Of a stretch of DNA of 64,000 nucleotides, positions 40,380 to 48,715 are shown piece by piece (position 1 is the first letter of the stretch; each line of letters opens with the position of its first letter). The position numbers and the translations under genes are program-made. The DNA is from Chitinimonas taiwanensis DSM 18899 (GTDB lineage Bacteria > Pseudomonadota > Gammaproteobacteria > Burkholderiales > Chitinimonadaceae). Location: NCBI RefSeq assembly GCF_900119825.1, contig NZ_FPKR01000006.1, positions 62,001 to 126,000 of the forward strand, written 5' to 3'. The notes beneath the pieces were generated by a model, which was given only the letters and a program-made list of their open reading frames with translations, searched no databases and was not told where the DNA came from.

Positions 40380-41283
40380 GACGCTCCCTCCGCAGTTCGG
40401 AATACAGGAATGGCATCACCACGGCGGCGACGGTGAACAGCATCATCATCGCGCTGGCCGCACCGAGGCCGAGCTGGCCGCGGGTAAAGCCGTGCTGATA
40501 CATGAAGATGGACGGCAGATCGGTGGCAAAGCCAGGGCCGCCGCCGGTCAGGGCCATGACAAGGTCAAAGCTCTTCACCGCGATGTGCGCGAGGATCATG
40601 AAGGCGCTCAGGAAGACCGGGCGCAGGCTGGGGATGATGATGCGGGTGTAGATGGTGGGCAGCGAGGCACCATCCATCTGGGCGGCCTTGATGATGCTGT
40701 CGTCCACGCCACGCAGGCCGGCCAGGAACAGCGCCATCACGAAGCCGGACGACTGCCAGATGCCGGCAATCACCACGGTGTAAATCGCGAAATCGGGGTT
40801 GATGATCCAGTCGAACACCACGCCGGTGAAGCCCCAGTCATGCAGCAGCTTCTCGACGCCCAGGCCAGGATTCAGGATCCACTTCCAGGCGGTGCCGGTC
40901 ACGATGAAGCTCAAGGCCATCGGATACAGGTAGATGGTGCGGATCGCCCCTTCGCCGCGGATCTTCTGGTCGAGCAGCACGGCCATCACCAGGCCGATTA
41001 GCAGGCCAAAGAAGATGAACAGGCCACCGAAGACGGCCAGGTTCTGCATGGCGGTCCACCAGCGATCATTGCCGAACAGCTCGATGTATTGCACGAAGCC
41101 GGCCCACTCATAGCGGGGCAGGAGGCGCGATTCGGTGAATGAGAGCCAGGCGGTCCAGCCGATAAAGGCGTAGAAACCGATCAGGCAGGCCAGCACCGTG
41201 GGAGCGATGACCAGCTTGGGCAGGATCGTGTCGGCGAAGCGACTGAGCGAAAAGCCCGGCGCGCCTTGACTGGCAGCGGTCAT
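40372..41283 (-). CDS. gtsB: sugar ABC transporter permease (MalF/GtsB type)
   Basis: A 303-residue permease with six helices. EAA-type loop SIIKAAQMDGASLPTIYTRIIIPSLRP and the preceding AGIWQSSGFVMALFLAGLRGVDD identify the MalF family. AAGGAAA precedes the ATG at 41283; the frame is open 25 codons farther but that region holds the hairpins after gtsA. It overlaps gtsC by eight bases. Confidence 0.9.
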   Translation of the reverse strand: MTAASQGAPGFSLSRFADTILPKLVIAPTVLACLIGFYAFIGWTAWLSFTESRLLPRYEWAGFVQYIELFGNDRWWTAMQNLAVFGGLFIFFGLLIGLVMAVLLDQKIRGEGAIRTIYLYPMALSFIVTGTAWKWILNPGLGVEKLLHDWGFTGVVFDWIINPDFAIYTVVIAGIWQSSGFVMALFLAGLRGVDDSIIKAAQMDGASLPTIYTRIIIPSLRPVFLSAFMILAHIAVKSFDLVMALTGGGPGFATDLPSIFMYQHGFTRGQLGLGAASAMMMLFTVAAVVMPFLYSELRRERRG

Positions 41284-41326
41284 GGCGTTTCCTTTTTTTT
41301 GTTGAGGGAACTGGGTGTGAGGCAGC

Positions 41327-41378
41327 CGGTACGTGCCAGGCACGCACCGACCGCTCACGCACCCGCTGATGCGGGTGC
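41327..41378 (-). other. pair of intercistronic hairpins after gtsA
   Basis: GCACCCGC (41359-41366) and GCGGGTGC (41371-41378) form a perfect eight-base stem with a four-base loop. A second imperfect stem spans 41327-41349 (CGGTACGTGCC against GGCACGCACCG). They sit between the binding-protein gene and the permease gene and lack a T-run, as expected of structures that protect the upstream message and lower downstream expression. Confidence 0.6.
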
Positions 41379-41402
41379 TGACTTGCTTAGCCTCTGTAGG
41401 GC

Positions 41403-42644
41403 TTATCTCTTTTTAGCGGCTTCCAGCAGCTTGGCAACCGCTTCTTTGCTGCTCATGTTCGAGTTCATGAAGCTCGACACCACGTCCTGAATCGCACCTT
41501 GGGCAGCCGAAGGCTGGGCCATCTGGTGGGCGAAGGACGGCACCAGGCCACCCGACTTGTTCGACGCCACGAAATCGCTGGCCGACTTCTTGGCGCAGTC
41601 GTCGAACTTGCTCATATCGTGACCCAGACGGACCGGGATGGAACCCTTGTTCTGGTTGAACACTTCCTGGAAGGGGGTGGACAGCACGGTGGACGCGAAG
41701 TCGCCGGTCGCCTTCATATCCTTGTTCTTCTGCGCGAACACGATGAAGGAGTCGATATTGAAGGTGAAGGCATTGGCCGTGCCCGGCGCGGCCAGGCACA
41801 GATAGTCCTTACCTGGCACCTTGCCAGCGGCGGCGAATTCACCCTTGGCCCAGTCGCCCATGAACTGCATGGCGGCCTTGCCATTGATGACCATCGAGGT
41901 CGCCAGGTTCCAGTCACGGCCCGGCATGTCCTTGTCCATATGCTTGCGCACCATGCGCAGGGTATCGAAGGCCTTGATGGTGGTCGGGCTGTTGATGGCA
42001 GCCGGATCGAGCTTCACGAAAGCCTTGTTGTAGTAGGCCGGGCCACCGACGCCGAGGGCGACCGATTCGAACACGGTGTTGTCTTGCCAAGGCTGACCAC
42101 CATGGGCCACAGCGATAAAGCCGGCCTTCTCGATCTTGGTGGCGACGGCGTCAAACTCATCCCAGCTCTTGGGCGGCTGTACGCCAGCCTTCTTGAACAC
42201 TTCCGGGTTGGCCCACATCCAGTTCACGCGGTGCACATTGACCGGCACGGCCACGTAATGGCCCTTGTGCTTCATCACATTGGCGACCACGGGCGGCAGC
42301 AGGCTGTCCCACTTCTCGACCTTGGATACATTGTCCAGATTGGCCAGCACGCCTTCGGCAGCCCATTCCTGAATGGCCGGTCCCTTGACCTGGGCGGCGA
42401 CCGGCGGGTTGCCCGATACCACGCGGGTCTTCAGCACGGTCATGGCGTTATCGCCACCACCGCCGGCCACGGCGAAGTCTTTCCAGGTGTGGCCCTTGGC
42501 CTCGATCATCTTCTTCAGTTCGGCAGCGGACTTGGCTTCACCGCCGGAAGTCCACCAATGCAGCACTTCAACGGTGCCAGCGAAAGCGGGGAGGGAAAAA
42601 GCACAGGCGGCGGCAAGCGCCAGGGTAAGGCGACGGGGTTGCAT
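41403..42644 (-). CDS. gtsA: sugar ABC transporter substrate-binding protein (GtsA type)
   Basis: A 413-residue periplasmic protein with signal peptide (residues 1-22, FSLPAFAG). EVLHWWTSGGEAKSAAELKK, GNPPVAAQVKGP, VNVHRVNWMWANPEVFKKAG, and FMGDWAKGEF are typical of the Gts glucose/mannose group of family 1 binding proteins. AAGGAG precedes the ATG. First gene of the operon, behind a strong promoter. Glucose or a related hexose is the best guess for ligand. Confidence 0.9.
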   Translation of the reverse strand: MQPRRLTLALAAACAFSLPAFAGTVEVLHWWTSGGEAKSAAELKKMIEAKGHTWKDFAVAGGGGDNAMTVLKTRVVSGNPPVAAQVKGPAIQEWAAEGVLANLDNVSKVEKWDSLLPPVVANVMKHKGHYVAVPVNVHRVNWMWANPEVFKKAGVQPPKSWDEFDAVATKIEKAGFIAVAHGGQPWQDNTVFESVALGVGGPAYYNKAFVKLDPAAINSPTTIKAFDTLRMVRKHMDKDMPGRDWNLATSMVINGKAAMQFMGDWAKGEFAAAGKVPGKDYLCLAAPGTANAFTFNIDSFIVFAQKNKDMKATGDFASTVLSTPFQEVFNQNKGSIPVRLGHDMSKFDDCAKKSASDFVASNKSGGLVPSFAHQMAQPSAAQGAIQDVVSSFMNSNMSSKEAVAKLLEAAKKR

Positions 42645-42702
42645 CGGTCTCGCTCCTTATTGGAATTTGAGTTTCCACTCTAGACATTGAGTGGCGACTC
42701 GA

Positions 42703-42731
42703 AATATAGCGAGCGATGTAAGTTTTGTGAA
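42703..42731 (-). promoter_or_regulatory. strong sigma-70 promoter of the gts operon
   Basis: On the minus strand TTCACA (42731-42726, five of six) and TATATT (42708-42703, five of six) are separated by exactly 17 bases. The start would fall near 42696, giving a leader of about 50 bases. An inverted repeat CCACTC/GAGTGG (42675-42680 and 42689-42694) lies just after it. Confidence 0.75.
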
Positions 42732-42759
42732 GGGATTTTGTAAGTTTTCAGTAAGTATT
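42717..42759. repeat. phased TGTAAGTTTT repeats at the gts promoter
   Basis: TGTAAGTTTT occurs exactly at 42717-42726 and 42739-42748, and a third copy with two mismatches lies at 42750-42759. Starts are 22 and 11 bases apart, i.e. on the same face of the helix. The first copy lies in the -35/-10 spacer, so a bound regulator would affect transcription. Confidence 0.65.
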
Positions 42760-42764
42760 TGCAT

Positions 42765-42824
42765 TGCAGTGCAGCAAACGCACTGCATCAAAACTCACCA
42801 AAGCAGCCCTGCAAGCGCTTTTCA
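42765..42824. promoter_or_regulatory. two palindromic operator candidates upstream of gts
   Basis: TGCAGTGC (42765-42772) faces GCACTGCA (42780-42787) as a perfect eight-base inverted repeat. At 42810-42824, TGCAAGCGCTTTTCA has the AAGCGCTT core found in LacI-family operators. Both lie 35-120 bases upstream of the promoter. No LacI-type regulator gene is in the window. Confidence 0.45.
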
Positions 42825-42905
42825 GCCGCCTAGCCGGGTACAGAACAGGGCTAGATTAATTGCTCCAATTCGCCATTTTCGCGGCCTGCCGCGCAGGTGC
42901 AGCGC

Positions 42906-44312
42906 TCAGGTCAGCTGAAAACGCACCGTGACCACCAGGCCCTGCGGTTGACGCTCGGCCAGGCTGACCTCGCCATGATGACGGCGCGCAATCTCCTGCA
43001 CGATGGCCAGGCCGAGGCCACAGCCTTTGCCCTGCCCTTCCATGCGGCCACGATAGAAGCGCTCGAATACCCGCTCGCGCTCCTCGGGTGGAATGCCCGG
43101 CCCATTGTCGGCCACCTCGATCAGCGCCTGCCCGCCACCATCGAGCACACGCACGCCGATCTCGCTGCCGGCCGGGCAGTACTGGATAGCGTTATCGATC
43201 AGATTGCCGAGCATTTCGCGCAAGAGCGCCTCATGACCGCTGATCAGCAAGGAATCGGGCGCGGCATCCAGGCCAAGGTCGATATGCTTGGCCAGCGCAC
43301 GTGGCACCGCCTCCATGGTCACCTCGCGCGCTAGGCGGGCCAGGTCGAGCGGCGCTAGGGGCAGGGGCGCATCGGGTTCGGCGCGCGCCAGCGCCAAGAG
43401 CTGGTTCACCAGGCGTATCGAGCGTGCCACGCTGGTCTCGATCTGGCTCAGACGCTGGGTCAGCGCGGCCGGATCGGGCTGGGCCAGGCTCAGCTCGACC
43501 CGCGCAAGTTCGGTCTGCGACTTCAGCCCGGCCAGTGGCGTGCGCAGCTGGTGGGCGGCATCGGCAATAAAGCGCCGCTGGCCGGCCACCTGGGCATTCA
43601 CCTCGCCCAACAGGCTGTTGATGGCGCGCGCCAGGGTACGCACCTCGGCCGGCGCATCCTCCACCTCCAGCGGAGCCAGGTCGCGCGAGGAGCGGTTCTC
43701 GACCAGGCGGCGCAGATGACGCAAGGGCGACAGGCCGCGGCTGATGCCGGCCCAGACCAGCACGCTGGTCAGCAGCATCAGCAAGGAGAGCGGCAGCACG
43801 ATGTCAATGAAGATATCGCGCGCCAGCTCAGTGCGCAGTGCGGTGCTCTTGGCCACCTGCACCAGCATGCTCTGCGGGCGGTTGGCATTGCCGATGGGCA
43901 GATAGAGCGCCGCCACCCGCACCGCCTTGCCGCGCAGCACGCCGTCGTAGAAATAGGGCTGATTGAAGGCGCGCTGCAACTTACGCGGCGTGGCCGGCAC
44001 ATCTTTTTCGCCGAGGATGAATTCGCCCGGCGGGGTGCTGACCATGTAATAAAGCCGGTCGCTCGGGTCTTCCTCCAGCACCTCGCGCGCGGCGCGTGGA
44101 AAGTCGATATACAGCCCCTCACCCAGTGGTTTGACCAGGCGGGCCAGCGCGCGGCTCGATCCAGCCAGGCTGCGGTCGATCACTTCGTTCGCATAACGCA
44201 GCGCGACCGAGTAGGCGATCGCTGCCGCCGTCAGCCACAGCACCAGCTGCGGCAGTAGCAGCCAGATCAGCAGCTGGCGGCGTAGCGACAGTGTGCGGCG
44301 CGCGCGTGCCAC
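42906..44312 (-). CDS. sensor histidine kinase (TctE/QseC-like)
   Basis: A 468-residue inner-membrane kinase: helix at residues 13-35, a periplasmic sensor of about 130 residues resembling 2CSK_N, helix 168-190, HAMP, then the dimerisation domain with His254 in RFIADAAHQLRTPLAGLK and an ATPase domain with GNLIDNAIQY, VADNGPGIP and GCGLGLAI. It starts with GTG immediately after the response regulator stop, so the pair is translationally coupled. Tricarboxylate sensing is typical of TctE relatives, but here the neighbour is a sugar transporter. Confidence 0.9.
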   Translation of the reverse strand: MARARRTLSLRRQLLIWLLLPQLVLWLTAAAIAYSVALRYANEVIDRSLAGSSRALARLVKPLGEGLYIDFPRAAREVLEEDPSDRLYYMVSTPPGEFILGEKDVPATPRKLQRAFNQPYFYDGVLRGKAVRVAALYLPIGNANRPQSMLVQVAKSTALRTELARDIFIDIVLPLSLLMLLTSVLVWAGISRGLSPLRHLRRLVENRSSRDLAPLEVEDAPAEVRTLARAINSLLGEVNAQVAGQRRFIADAAHQLRTPLAGLKSQTELARVELSLAQPDPAALTQRLSQIETSVARSIRLVNQLLALARAEPDAPLPLAPLDLARLAREVTMEAVPRALAKHIDLGLDAAPDSLLISGHEALLREMLGNLIDNAIQYCPAGSEIGVRVLDGGGQALIEVADNGPGIPPEERERVFERFYRGRMEGQGKGCGLGLAIVQEIARRHHGEVSLAERQPQGLVVTVRFQLT

Positions 44313-44984
44313 TCAGGCTTCCCGCGCTTCCAGCAGATAGCCGAGGCCGCGTACCGCGCGCACCCCGACGCCGGCCGGCTCGATCTTCTTGCGCAGGCGG
44401 TGCACATAGACCTCAATCGCATTCACCCCGAGGTCCTCGCCGCCCAACTCGGCCGCGATCTGCTCCTTGGTGACCACTTTCTCGGAATGGGTGAGCAGCA
44501 CATCGAGCACCGCCAGCTCGCGCGCGGACAGATCGAGCGGCGTATCGCCAACCCAGGCGCGTTGGCCGTTGCGGTCCAGGCGCAGGGCGCCGAAATGCGC
44601 CTCATCGCGGCTATCATCCAGCACGCGTGCGCGGCGCAGCAGCGCACGCAGGCGGGCTTCCAGCTCGACGAACTCGAAGGGCTTGGCCAAGTAATCGTCG
44701 GCGCCGGCATCCAACCCCGCCACGCGGTCGTCCACACCATCCAGCGCGGTCAGCAAGAGGATGGGCAGGGTAGGCTTTTGCGCGCGCACCTGGCGCAGCA
44801 CGCTCAGGCCATCCTGGCCGGGCAGGCCGATATCTAGCACCACCGCGGCAAAATCGGTGCTGAGCAGGCGTTGAACCGCGCTATTGCCATCGCGGGCATG
44901 TTCGACTTCGAAGCCGAGCCGCCCCAAGCTGGTCAACAGGGCATCGGCCAGGACGGCGTCGTCTTCGGCAAGAAAGAGTTTCAT
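44313..44984 (-). CDS. OmpR/PhoB family response regulator
   Basis: A 223-residue regulator. Receiver domain: acidic pocket AEDDAVL, phospho-acceptor Asp51 in VVLDIGLPGQDG, Thr in LLLTALD and Lys in LAKPFEF. DNA-binding winged helix: LSARELAVLDVLLTHSEKVVTKEQI and NAIEVYVHRLRKKIEPAGVGVRAVRGLGYLL. Start at MKLFLAED (44984). The longer frame is not conserved in type. First gene of the two-gene operon with the kinase. Confidence 0.92.
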   Translation of the reverse strand: MKLFLAEDDAVLADALLTSLGRLGFEVEHARDGNSAVQRLLSTDFAAVVLDIGLPGQDGLSVLRQVRAQKPTLPILLLTALDGVDDRVAGLDAGADDYLAKPFEFVELEARLRALLRRARVLDDSRDEAHFGALRLDRNGQRAWVGDTPLDLSARELAVLDVLLTHSEKVVTKEQIAAELGGEDLGVNAIEVYVHRLRKKIEPAGVGVRAVRGLGYLLEAREA

Positions 44985-45199
44985 CGCAGCGGGAACTCGT
45001 GGGAAAGCGTGGACTGCGTTTATATCAGGCAAAGCGCCGCAGGGCATCCTGCACTGCGCCAAGCCCTTGTTTGCTCGCCGCGCGCTGGGGCTGACAAAAC
45101 AGGCCCGTCCTGCGCTACTGGTAGGTACGCCAGCCGTTTTCACCCCTTTTCCGTGGCAGCCTCGTCTAAGCCCAGGTCAACCCTATGGAGTACCGCCCC

Positions 45200-46888
45200 A
45201 TGCGTCCCACTACCCGTCGCCTGAGCCTGCTAAGCCTGGCCTTATTGCTGGCCGCCTGCTCGAACTATCGCCCCTTGCCTGCCGATGCCAGCGCCGAAGT
45301 CGCCGCGCCAGCCGCCCCGCCCGCGCCGCCAGCCCCCTTGGCCATGCCGGCGCCCGTAGCCGGCAAGCCCATGCTGGCCAAGCAGGCGGAACAGGCTGCG
45401 CGCAGCATCCTGCCCATGTCGCCGCCGGGTACGCCCCAGCATGTAGCCGAGGACCGCGAGCGTTATCAGAAGATTGAGCGGCACGGCATCCTCAGCGTGG
45501 CCGATCAGCCGGTTTCCACCTTCAGCATCGATGTGGACACCGGCAGCTATAGCAATCTGCGCCGCCTGCTCAACCAGGGCCGCCTGCCCCCGCGCGATGC
45601 AGTGCGAGTGGAGGAGCTGGTCAACTACTTCCCCTATGACTATCCGCGTCCGCAAGGCAATGCGCCGTTTGCCGTGACCACCGAGCTGGCACCCACGCCA
45701 TGGAACCCGGATACCCTGCTGCTGCGCATCGGCATCCAGGCGGCCGACCCGGCCAAGGACAGCCTGCCACCGGCCAATCTGGTACTGCTGATCGATGTGT
45801 CGGGCTCGATGACGGCGCCGGAAAAACTGCCACTGCTGAAGAATGCGCTCAAGCTCTTCGTGCAGCAGCTGCGCGCGCAGGATCGCCTGTCCATCGTCAC
45901 CTATGCGAGCGGTGAAGCGATTGCCCTGCCGCCTACATCGGGCCGCGACAAGGCGACGATTCTGGCCGCCATCAACAGCCTGCAGGCTGGCGGCGCCACC
46001 GCGGGCGCAGCCGGTATCCAGATGGCCTATCAGATGGCTGAGCAGGCTTTCCAGCCCAAGGGCATCAACCGCATCTTGCTGGCCACCGATGGCGACTTCA
46101 ATGTCGGCATCAGCAACTTCGACGCCTTGAAGAACCTGGTGGAAGAAAAGCGTAAATCCGGCGTGGCCTTGTCCGCACTCGGCTTTGGCAGCGGCAATTA
46201 CAACGAGCAGCTGATGGAACAGATTGCCGACGTCGGCAATGGCGCCTACTCGTATATCGACAGCCTGCAGGAGGGGCAGAAGGTGCTGGTGGACGAATTC
46301 ACCTCCACCCTGGCCACGGTGGCCAGCGATGTGAAGATCCAGCTCGAGTTCAACCCGGCCACGGTGAAGGAATACCGCCAAATCGGCTTTGAGAACCGCG
46401 CGCTCAAGCGCGAGGACTTCAACAACGACAAGGTGGATGCCGGCGAGATTGGCGCCGGCCACCGCGTGACCGCGTTGTATGAGATCACCCTGGCCGGTAA
46501 ACCGGGCAGCCTGGAGCCGCTGCGCTATCGGATCAATAAGCCGCAGCTGACCGGCCAGGATCAGGAACTCGGCTTCCTGCGCCTGCGCTACAAATCCGCC
46601 CAAGGCGAAGCGAGCAAGGAGCAGTCCTTCCCGGTGCTGCGCACAGCCATCCAGCCAAGCATGTCGGAAGACTTCCGCTTTGCCGCCGCGGTGGCTGCCT
46701 TTGGCCAAAGGCTGAGCGATGGCGGCAAATACTTGCGTGATTACGACTTTGCGCAGATCCGCAACCTGGCCGCCGGCGCCAGGGGCGAGGATCGCTTTGG
46801 CTACCGCGGTGAGTTCGTGCGCATGCTGAGCCTGGCGGAAAGCCTGGCTGGCCAGGCGAATACGCCCGGTAGCAAACCGCAGGAGTAA
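45200..46888 (+). CDS. VWA-domain lipoprotein, YfbK-like
   Basis: A 562-residue lipoprotein. Lipobox LLAAC at residues 16-20, a Pro/Ala-rich linker, the YfbK N-terminal region FSIDVDTGSYSNLRRLLNQGRLPPRDAVRVEELVNYF, a von Willebrand A domain with an intact metal site (DVSGSMT), and a C-terminal DUF3520 region (AAVAAFGQRL). The ATG at 45200 has GGAG nine bases upstream and gives a normal signal peptide; a start at 45185 would add five residues. Function unknown. It probably binds protein partners at the envelope. Confidence 0.87.
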   Translation: MRPTTRRLSLLSLALLLAACSNYRPLPADASAEVAAPAAPPAPPAPLAMPAPVAGKPMLAKQAEQAARSILPMSPPGTPQHVAEDRERYQKIERHGILSVADQPVSTFSIDVDTGSYSNLRRLLNQGRLPPRDAVRVEELVNYFPYDYPRPQGNAPFAVTTELAPTPWNPDTLLLRIGIQAADPAKDSLPPANLVLLIDVSGSMTAPEKLPLLKNALKLFVQQLRAQDRLSIVTYASGEAIALPPTSGRDKATILAAINSLQAGGATAGAAGIQMAYQMAEQAFQPKGINRILLATDGDFNVGISNFDALKNLVEEKRKSGVALSALGFGSGNYNEQLMEQIADVGNGAYSYIDSLQEGQKVLVDEFTSTLATVASDVKIQLEFNPATVKEYRQIGFENRALKREDFNNDKVDAGEIGAGHRVTALYEITLAGKPGSLEPLRYRINKPQLTGQDQELGFLRLRYKSAQGEASKEQSFPVLRTAIQPSMSEDFRFAAAVAAFGQRLSDGGKYLRDYDFAQIRNLAAGARGEDRFGYRGEFVRMLSLAESLAGQANTPGSKPQE

Positions 46889-46937
46889 GCGTACAGGCGG
46901 CCCGTCCGGCTAAGCGGGCCGCCCAAGCGGCGCAGCG

Positions 46938-48026
46938 CTACTGCAGCTCGCTCAGATAGATGAGCGCGCCCAGCACCAGCAGAGCGGCCAGAATGGCAAA
47001 AGTGATTTTCCAAGCCGACCAAGGCCGCTCGCCCTGCACTTCGCCCGTCTGGCCATTGACCAGGAAGCGCCAGGTCTTGCCCCCGTACTGGTAGCTCGAC
47101 AACCAGACCGGCAAGAGGATGTGCTTGAAGCTGATCTCGCGATACTGCGGCGCCATGCGGTGGATACGCTGCACATCGCCACCGATATCGCGGCAGATGG
47201 CACTGCGTATCTGCGGCTCCATGCGCGCCCGTGCGCCATCAAAGCCGTCCGCCAGACCGATCTGATAGGCCTCCACGGTAAAGCCGGCCAGATAATCCTC
47301 GCGATAGGGCTGCAGGGCGCCCAGCTTCCACGGCTCCAACTTGTCCAGATACTCGCGCGGCAGCGACTGGCTGGCCGGCACCAGCACATCATCGAAATGC
47401 AGGCTGACCTGACCGGACGCCGCCGACCAGCGCGTATGCTGCACCTGGCGCGTCTTGCGCACGCCATTCTCTTCGTAGCTCTGCGTCACATAGTAGTGAT
47501 CACCACGCTCGCCCTGATACGGCGTCAGCGTATCGCTGTCATAGGTCCAATAAGGCAGATACAGGCCCTGCAGGCCGCTGGCCGCGCGATAGGCGCGCTT
47601 GAGCGCATTCGGCGCAAACCACAGACCATGAATCCAGCTGCGGAACTGCTCGCGCGCAGCGGCTTCGGGAACCTCGAAGGCCGCCACCGCGCGCGGACGC
47701 AGACTGCGCTTGGCATAGGCATTGCTGGCAATCAGGGGCACCGCGCAGAAAGGACAGCGGTCGGCGGTGATATGAGCAGCCAGCTGTGATGCAGCGCCAC
47801 AGCCCGGGCACTTGACGGTCTGCAGCTCGATGGCCGGCTCATCGCCCGCGGCCTGGGCCAGGAAGGCGGCGTAATCGAGCTCTTCCAGCGCCTGCTCGAC
47901 TTGCTGCGGCGCGGCCTCCTCCAGCGCATTCTCGCTGCCGCAGTAAGGACAGCGCAGCGCATGCTGGCCCGGCGCATATTCCAGCTTGGCGCCGCAAGCC
48001 GAGCAAGGGTAGTAACGGGTGTGCAT
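46938..48026 (-). CDS. double zinc-ribbon membrane-anchored protein (YdjG-like)
   Basis: A protein of 362 residues with two four-cysteine ribbons, Cys8/11/26/29 and Cys73/76/91/94, then a long unassigned domain (LYLPYWTYDSDTLTPYQGERGDHYYV; ILLPVWLSSYQYGGKTWRFLVNGQTGEVQG) and one C-terminal helix at about 338-358. Proteins of this kind are often mislabelled PriA-like. They resemble B. subtilis YdjG, which works with the SPFH protein YdjI and a PspA homologue at the membrane. An SPFH protein of that group is encoded 700 bases away. Start at MHTRYYP, which puts the first ribbon at the N terminus. Confidence 0.72.
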   Translation of the reverse strand: MHTRYYPCSACGAKLEYAPGQHALRCPYCGSENALEEAAPQQVEQALEELDYAAFLAQAAGDEPAIELQTVKCPGCGAASQLAAHITADRCPFCAVPLIASNAYAKRSLRPRAVAAFEVPEAAAREQFRSWIHGLWFAPNALKRAYRAASGLQGLYLPYWTYDSDTLTPYQGERGDHYYVTQSYEENGVRKTRQVQHTRWSAASGQVSLHFDDVLVPASQSLPREYLDKLEPWKLGALQPYREDYLAGFTVEAYQIGLADGFDGARARMEPQIRSAICRDIGGDVQRIHRMAPQYREISFKHILLPVWLSSYQYGGKTWRFLVNGQTGEVQGERPWSAWKITFAILAALLVLGALIYLSELQ

Positions 48027-48438
48027 ATTTTCGTGTTTGTCCACTACAGCAAATCGCCCGTCGTAAGCTGGCGACAAAAAATATTCTTCTGTTTCAATAG
48101 CTTAAACCGTCATCATGAAGTAATGTCTTTACATGACGACAAATCTTACTTATCCACACAGGCTTGAATTATCAAGCTTTTGATTTACAAAGAAAAAATA
48201 TCATTGGCACGATGAATGCTAATGACAAAATACTAAAATGCCATGAACAAAGTGGCCGGTCGGTGGGTCTGAACTGGGTGATGCCATACTTTGCCAGGTT
48301 CAGAGGAGCATCAAGAAAGCCGGATCGCCTGCCCCACAGGCGATCCAGGGCAGCAGCTAGCACCGTGAGCGCGTGGGCGCTTGCGAGGGAGCGCACACTC
48401 CCACCCTGCCAGCTGCCAGCCAGTTAGGAGGAATGCCC
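48027..48438. other. AT-rich divergent regulatory region
   Basis: About 410 bases without a credible gene. From about 48060 to 48250 it is clearly more AT-rich than its surroundings. It contains an inverted repeat, an IHF-consensus site, a sigma-54 promoter, a single DnaA-box-like TTATCCACA (48150-48158), and, in the leader of the next gene, a perfect ten-base hairpin (GGATCGCCTG at 48322-48331, CAGGCGATCC at 48337-48346). Short open frames here lack ribosome sites. Confidence 0.7.
48109..48220 (+). promoter_or_regulatory. sigma-54 promoter with IHF site and upstream inverted repeat
   Basis: TGGCACGATGAATGCT at 48205-48220 matches the sigma-54 consensus at every position but one. TATCAAGCTTTTG at 48170-48182 fits the IHF consensus WATCAANNNNTTR exactly and lies at about -55. 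Farther up, GTCATCATG (48109-48117) and CATGACGAC (48132-48140) form an inverted repeat with one mismatch, a candidate enhancer-binding-protein site. The whole is the standard layout of a sigma-54 promoter, pointing to the small membrane-protein gene. Confidence 0.75.
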
Positions 48439-48594
48439 ATGTTCTACTGGACTGTTGCTTTCTTTAGCGTATCCATCCTGTCAGGCCTGATGGGGCTGGC
48501 CGGCGGTACCGGCATCGCTGCCGATGCCCTGGTGGCGCTAGGCATGTCGCTGTGCATCGGCTTTATGTTTGCCGAGCACCATCCCCCGCACTGA
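48439..48594 (+). CDS. small DUF1328-like membrane protein
   Basis: A 51-residue protein, MFYWTVAFFSVSILSGLMGL followed by a second hydrophobic segment (ALVALGMSLCIGFMF) and the tail AEHHPPH. The opening and two-helix layout resemble DUF1328/YtjA small proteins, which are general-stress or biofilm associated in other bacteria. AGGAGG lies seven bases before the ATG at 48439, while an earlier ATG (48433) is too close to it. Its leader is about 200 bases long if transcription starts at the sigma-54 promoter upstream. Confidence 0.75.
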   Translation: MFYWTVAFFSVSILSGLMGLAGGTGIAADALVALGMSLCIGFMFAEHHPPH

Positions 48595-48715
48595 AAGTGC
48601 CTGCCGCTGCCGTGTCGGGCAGCGGCGACAAATACCCACTTCTTCACACACCGCCCGCGCTGTGCGCTAGGGCGTGGCCAGGCTTATGCCTGCCACACCC
48701 TTTGCTCTGCTGCGT

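Noticed and set aside
46938-48026. PriA-like replication protein
   Set aside because: No helicase motifs are present. Only the zinc ribbons recall PriA, and the protein has a C-terminal membrane helix.
48164-48427. Possible 87-codon gene in the AT-rich island
   Set aside because: It spans the sigma-54 promoter and the leader hairpin, has no ribosome site and shows no protein-like composition.
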